This document shows, piece after piece, positions 60,372 through 64,000 of a stretch of DNA of 64,000 bases. The translations under genes and the position numbers were made by a program. Numbering within the stretch: position 1 is the stretch's first letter; every line of letters begins with the position of its first letter. Source of the DNA: JAPPHY01 sp034423135 (GTDB lineage: Bacteria > Chloroflexota > Dehalococcoidia > Lucifugimonadales > UBA2985); the NCBI GenBank assembly GCA_034423135.1, contig DAOUJC010000008.1, forward strand, positions 248,001-312,000, written 5' to 3'. The notes beneath the pieces are model-generated. The model had not been told where the DNA came from. It worked only from the letters and a program-made list of their open reading frames with translations, and searched no databases.

Positions 60372-63059
60372 CTACACCACACCGCTCTCCGCCAGCACGG
60401 CCAACTCTGCCCGGCTGAGGCCCAGCTCTCCGCACAGCACCTCCTCGTTGTGCTCCCCGACTAGCGGAGCGCGCCGGGAGATTCGCCACGGCGAGCCGTT
60501 GAAGATGCCCGCCGGCCCGGGATGCCGGAGCGTCGCGCCGATCTCCGGGTAGGTGACTTCCGCCCAGAAGCCACGGTCCTCCAGGTGCGGGTCTTCCAGC
60601 ACCTCGTCCGGGGAGCGCACAGCGCCGCAGTTGATGCCCATCTTCTGCATGCGGTGGTACGCCTCGTCTCGCGAGACGCTTGACAGGAAGCGTGCCACGA
60701 TGCCTGCGATGTAGGGCCGGTTCTCGTTGAACACGGCGGGGTCCTTGTACTTCTCGTCGAGCAGGTCCTCCGCAAGGCCGAGCTCGTCCATCCACTCGGC
60801 GAGGGCTGGCAGCCTGGCCGCCGTGACCCTGTTGCCGACGCCGCCGTTCAGGTACTTCCCGTCGCCGCAGAGCATCTGCGTGGGGTCCGTTCGAGTGGCG
60901 GAGGCGTGACGCCCCGTCTGTCGCTGGACGACCTGGCCCTTGTAGATCCAGTTGTTGACGTGGGACTCGGTGGTGAGCGCGCAGGACTCGTGGACGGAGG
61001 CGTCGACGTACTGGCCGCGGCCGGTCCTAGAGCGGTAGATGAGCGCCGCAACCGTGCCGATGTAGGCGAAGTGGCTGCCCATGTGCCACGCCTGGCCTCC
61101 GCCTCCGGCAATCGGGGGTGCGTCCGGCACGTCGATCTCCTCGTAGCCGCAGCCCGCCATCTGGCCGCCGGCCGCAAGGTGCAGCAGGTCGCTGCCGCGG
61201 AAGTCCTTCCACGGCCCCGTCTGGCCGAATGAGGTCAGCGAGCACATGATCAGGCGGGGGTTGCTCTCCTTCAGGTCGTCATAGCCGAGGCCCAACGAGG
61301 CCATGTAGCCGGGGTTGAACGTCTCGATTATCACGTCCGCGCCCTCCGCCAGCTTGCGGAACAGGCCGCGGCCGTCCTCCGTCTCAATGTCGAGAGTGAT
61401 GCCTCTCTTGGACGTGTTGTAGTGCCAGAAGTACAGGCTGCGCTCCCGGTTGGGCATGTCGTCGTAGAACGGGCCGACGGTGCGCGTGGACTGGCCGCCG
61501 GGCGGCTCGATCTTGATGACGTCGGCGCCCAGGTCGCCCATCAGCTTGCCGAGCCACTGACCCTTCTCGTCCGTCAGCTCCAGCACGCGCAGGCCGCCGA
61601 ACGCACCGGCCGTGTCGGCGTCCGGCGTGCGCACGGGCGCAGGCGGCGGAAGCGGGCCCTTGGGCTTGCCCGTCCACTCCGCGCCCGTGCCGTCGTCGAT
61701 CATGTCCTGGAGATAGGTGTACTCCGAGCGGTCGTAGTCCCTGGGCCAGAACGTGCCGTCGCCGAAGCCGTCCACAAGCTCCTCGTGGCTTATGCCCAGC
61801 AGACCCTCGAACACCGCCTTGTTGTGCTGGCCGATGAGCGGCCCGGCCTGATGGTTGTACGCGGGCGTCTCCGACAGCTTGAACGGCGAGTTCTGGAGCG
61901 GCCACGTGCCCAGCGCCGCGTGCTCCACGGGGCGGTACATCTCACGCTGCCGGAGCTGCGGATCGTTGTCGAAGCGGTCCTGGCTGCTCTGGACGGGCAT
62001 GCAGGGCACGCCGGCTCTCTGGCAACGCTCCATGATCTCGTACTTCTCGAGCGTCTGCGTCCACGCCTCGACGCCGGCGTCCAGCTCTTCCTGGTTTGCC
62101 AGTCTGCCCGTCAGCGTGTCGAACTTCGAGTCCGTGGCCCAAGGCGGCGATCCCATCACCTCCACCAGACTCCGCCACTCGCGGTCGGTCATGCAAACGA
62201 TTGCGCACCAGTCGTTGTAGCCGCCGGGGCTGGTGCGATATGCGTTGTGGGGCGCGACAGTGCGCTCGCGGTAGGCGTTCGTGAGGGGCGTACCGGGCCA
62301 GTGGGCGCGGTTGCCGGGCGGATAGCCCTCGCGGGTGGTCGAGCGGTCGTTGGCCTGGATGTCCAGGAACGCGGCGCCGTTCAGGGCCACGCCGGTGATC
62401 CACTGCGACTGGTCAACGTGCTGGCCCTCGCCCGTCACGTTGCGGTGGTAGATGGCGCTGAGAGCGTACATGGCGCCGTACATCCCGCCGGTGTCGTCCA
62501 TGTACGACCAGCCCCAGCCCGCGGGCTGCTGACCTGGCAGGCCGGACGTGTACGTGAGGCCGGACAGGGCCTGCGCGATCGGGCCCATCGTTTGGTAGTC
62601 GCGGTCGCGGCCGGTATGCCCGAAGCCCGACATGGACAGGTAGATGATGTCCGGCCGCAGCTTCTTCATCTCCTCGTAGCCGATTCCCCAGCGGTCGAGG
62701 ACTCCGAAGGCGAAGTTCTCGATGACGATGTCGGACACGGAGACGAGCCGCCGGACCAGGTCCTGGCCGCGGGGCGTGCGGGTGTTGAGCGTGACGCTGA
62801 GCTTGTTGGAGTTGGTGTCGCTGAAGTGGCCGTTGGTGTTGAGGTTGGCGGGGAAGCCGTCCGGAGTGCCCGCGCCCGTGCCGATGTTCTCGCCGCGGGT
62901 GTTGGGACCTTGGGGCCACTCCACCTTGATGACCTCCGCGCCGAGCGCGCCCAGCCACCGGTTGCACCAGGGGCCGGCCCTGACCCACGTGAAGTCCAGG
63001 ACGCGGACGCCATCCAAGGCTCTGGGAGTAGTTGCGACCGCTGCTTCCGTCTGCACCAT
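60372..63059 (-). CDS. Tandem-domain CaiB/BaiF CoA-transferase, copy 3
   Basis: The 895-residue protein has the same two-domain layout as copies 1 and 2. The first half opens LDGVRVLDFTWVRAGPWCNRW and keeps GWSYMDDTGGMYGAM near residue 186. The second begins near residue 485 (FGGLRVLELTDEKGQWLGK) and has GGQAWHMGSHFAYI where the Asp should be. It ends CGELGLSRAELAVLAESGVV. AGGAGGTGG precedes the ATG, and a promoter with TTGACA lies just upstream. It is separate from the other CoA-transferase genes (about 30 kb away), between prs and the unknown gene at the window edge. Substrate unknown. Confidence 0.9.
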   Translation of the reverse strand: MVQTEAAVATTPRALDGVRVLDFTWVRAGPWCNRWLGALGAEVIKVEWPQGPNTRGENIGTGAGTPDGFPANLNTNGHFSDTNSNKLSVTLNTRTPRGQDLVRRLVSVSDIVIENFAFGVLDRWGIGYEEMKKLRPDIIYLSMSGFGHTGRDRDYQTMGPIAQALSGLTYTSGLPGQQPAGWGWSYMDDTGGMYGAMYALSAIYHRNVTGEGQHVDQSQWITGVALNGAAFLDIQANDRSTTREGYPPGNRAHWPGTPLTNAYRERTVAPHNAYRTSPGGYNDWCAIVCMTDREWRSLVEVMGSPPWATDSKFDTLTGRLANQEELDAGVEAWTQTLEKYEIMERCQRAGVPCMPVQSSQDRFDNDPQLRQREMYRPVEHAALGTWPLQNSPFKLSETPAYNHQAGPLIGQHNKAVFEGLLGISHEELVDGFGDGTFWPRDYDRSEYTYLQDMIDDGTGAEWTGKPKGPLPPPAPVRTPDADTAGAFGGLRVLELTDEKGQWLGKLMGDLGADVIKIEPPGGQSTRTVGPFYDDMPNRERSLYFWHYNTSKRGITLDIETEDGRGLFRKLAEGADVIIETFNPGYMASLGLGYDDLKESNPRLIMCSLTSFGQTGPWKDFRGSDLLHLAAGGQMAGCGYEEIDVPDAPPIAGGGGQAWHMGSHFAYIGTVAALIYRSRTGRGQYVDASVHESCALTTESHVNNWIYKGQVVQRQTGRHASATRTDPTQMLCGDGKYLNGGVGNRVTAARLPALAEWMDELGLAEDLLDEKYKDPAVFNENRPYIAGIVARFLSSVSRDEAYHRMQKMGINCGAVRSPDEVLEDPHLEDRGFWAEVTYPEIGATLRHPGPAGIFNGSPWRISRRAPLVGEHNEEVLCGELGLSRAELAVLAESGVV

Positions 63060-63119
63060 GCTGCCACCTCCTGAGCTGATGCCGTCACGACGCGGAACGC
63101 CGTCGGGAGCGGATACCGC

Positions 63120-63149
63120 AGAATAGCACCGGCGTCCGCGGGGTGTCAA
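63120..63149 (-). promoter_or_regulatory. Promoter of tandem CoA-transferase copy 3
   Basis: TTGACA, an 18-bp spacer and TATTCT with TGC before it (extended -10). The predicted start near 63113 leaves a leader of about 54 nt. Confidence 0.65.
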
Positions 63150-63236
63150 CGCGGAGGGCGGCCGCTCCGGCTCTCTCAACTATGGCAAGAGAGTGATGGG
63201 GGCGGCGGACGAATGAAGGCACGAAGCAAGCTGCCT

Positions 63237-64000
63237 TCAGGCTTCTTCTTCGTTGCCCTCGTCTTCCAAGTTGTCCACTATCGGCGTAATTTTCTCAATG
63301 AACTGACGCAGAGTGTCAGCGATCCTGCCGGCGAATGCGTCGTTGAGGATGTCTGTACCGATTCTCACGAAGACTCCTTCTTCATCCGTCTCTTGCTTCT
63401 CGTGGACTTGGACGTTCTCCATGAGCGGGAAGGTGAGATTCCGTTCATCCTTGAACCGCACAATTGCTGACCATGTATCCAACTCCCGAGGTCTGAGGGT
63501 AACACGGTAGCACAAACGATGATTGCGCCACGGGGGCTTTGCATACCAGAGGTTGTAGTATCGGAGATCTGGCTGGCCGGCGGCCCACTTGCCGACCCTG
63601 GTGGGTCGAATCTGCGCCGGCAGTTTCTCCCGTGTGAGGCTGCCCACCATCTTTACGAATGGAGTAACTTCGTCATTCCTGTTCCGCTCGTACGCTCTTC
63701 TCAGGTTGATTGCGAAGCTGCTACCACCCGTGCTTGAGGCGTGCTGTGAGGTGGTGCCTATGCCTATAACGTAGTCCTCTTCTCCCGGCACAGGAATGAT
63801 AGTTACCGCCTGGATATACAGCGCGCCAGTATCGGCGTCTTGATACGGCGTGAGCGTCACGCACGTAATCAAGTCTTCGCCGGGAGCCTTGTCGTTAAGC
63901 CACAATGCAGCGGAGGTCACCTCTGGTGCAAACCTGTGGCTAGCCAGAATGATGCGCTGGTCGTTGTTCAGGGAATTCAGGTCGTCTCCGCCAATGTGTT
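63237..64000 (-). CDS. Unknown protein, C-terminal part (runs off the window)
   Basis: The frame is open to the right edge, so the gene continues; about 253 C-terminal residues are visible. They begin HIGGDDLNSLNNDQRIILASHRFAPEVTSAALWLND, which resembles the middle of nuclease-related proteins with an N-terminal PD-(D/E)XK domain followed by a DUF4268-like region. A valine at 63920 (GTG) is internal to this frame. The C-terminal part has WYAKPPWRNHRLCYRVTLRPRELDTWSAIVRFKDERN and a helical acidic end (IVDNLEDEGNEEEA). A nuclease link is a guess until the N-terminus is read. Base composition is slightly more AT-rich than the adjacent CoA-transferase. Confidence 0.6.
   Translation of the reverse strand, partial: HIGGDDLNSLNNDQRIILASHRFAPEVTSAALWLNDKAPGEDLITCVTLTPYQDADTGALYIQAVTIIPVPGEEDYVIGIGTTSQHASSTGGSSFAINLRRAYERNRNDEVTPFVKMVGSLTREKLPAQIRPTRVGKWAAGQPDLRYYNLWYAKPPWRNHRLCYRVTLRPRELDTWSAIVRFKDERNLTFPLMENVQVHEKQETDEEGVFVRIGTDILNDAFAGRIADTLRQFIEKITPIVDNLEDEGNEEEA

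Noticed and set aside
61422..63074. A 550-codon open frame opposite CoA-transferase copy 3
   Set aside because: It mirrors the CaiB/BaiF gene, similar frames exist opposite every copy, and no family motif is visible.
1..64000. CRISPR arrays, rRNA genes, insertion sequences
   Set aside because: No regularly spaced repeat array, no rRNA sequence and no transposase motif was seen on either strand.

Overview
The window is a 64 kb stretch of high-GC chromosomal DNA from a bacterium that most resembles the Chloroflexota (Dehalococcoidia, SAR202-like). That placement is inferred from the gene content: several class III (CaiB/BaiF) CoA-transferases, many of them tandem-domain; two ftsZ genes; a reduced mraZ-rsmH-ftsA-ftsZ group; a caa3-type oxidase cluster; and frequent GTG/TTG starts. 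No rRNA, CRISPR array, transposase or phage gene was found. One tRNA (His, GTG) is present.

Layout. 1-14.1 kb is housekeeping: the end of guaA, a zincin-like protease, nfo, secD-secF, ftsA-ftsZ, mraZ-rsmH, moaB-like/trmD/a small DUF6958-type gene, a P-loop kinase and pepA, then a lipoprotein and a small membrane protein. 14.2-16.3 kb holds tRNA-His, a metallo-beta-lactamase-fold hydrolase and a PIG-L deacetylase. 16.5-35.1 kb is a catabolic accessory region bounded by two paralogous MFS carriers. It contains two tandem-domain CaiB/BaiF proteins, one pair encoded as separate half-proteins, a 14-codon relic of another, a cysteine hydrolase, a deazaflavin-type oxidoreductase, a metallophosphoesterase-like protein that has lost its metal ligands, a DM13 membrane protein and a DUF35/thiolase pair. 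A second ftsZ and a DUF5343 gene are embedded in it. 35.1-41.3 kb carries an AT-richer SNF2/RapA-type helicase overlapped by a RelE/ParE toxin gene, a Tat-type sulfite-oxidase-family molybdoenzyme and a HicAB pair. 41.4-49.4 kb holds dnaN and an SCO1/CtaA/CtaG/caa3 oxidase block. 49.7-60.2 kb has a HEAT-repeat protein, valS, a GNAT, an unknown gene, polX, secA and prs. 60.4-63.1 kb has a third tandem CaiB/BaiF gene, and the right end runs into an unknown protein.

How the genes may work together. The MFS carriers, CoA-transferases and DUF35/thiolase pair could import carboxylates, activate them as CoA thioesters and cleave them. This is inference from family membership only, and no substrate can be read from the sequence.

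The observations I consider most worth checking are: a five-unit, 10-bp-periodic MraZ box array placed directly on the mraZ promoter; the loss of the catalytic aspartate position in the second half of every CaiB/BaiF protein while the first half keeps it; a RelE-type toxin gene translationally coupled to a large helicase with no separate antitoxin; a second ftsZ without the C-terminal FtsA-binding peptide; and a recurrent extended -10 promoter architecture seen upstream of many genes.
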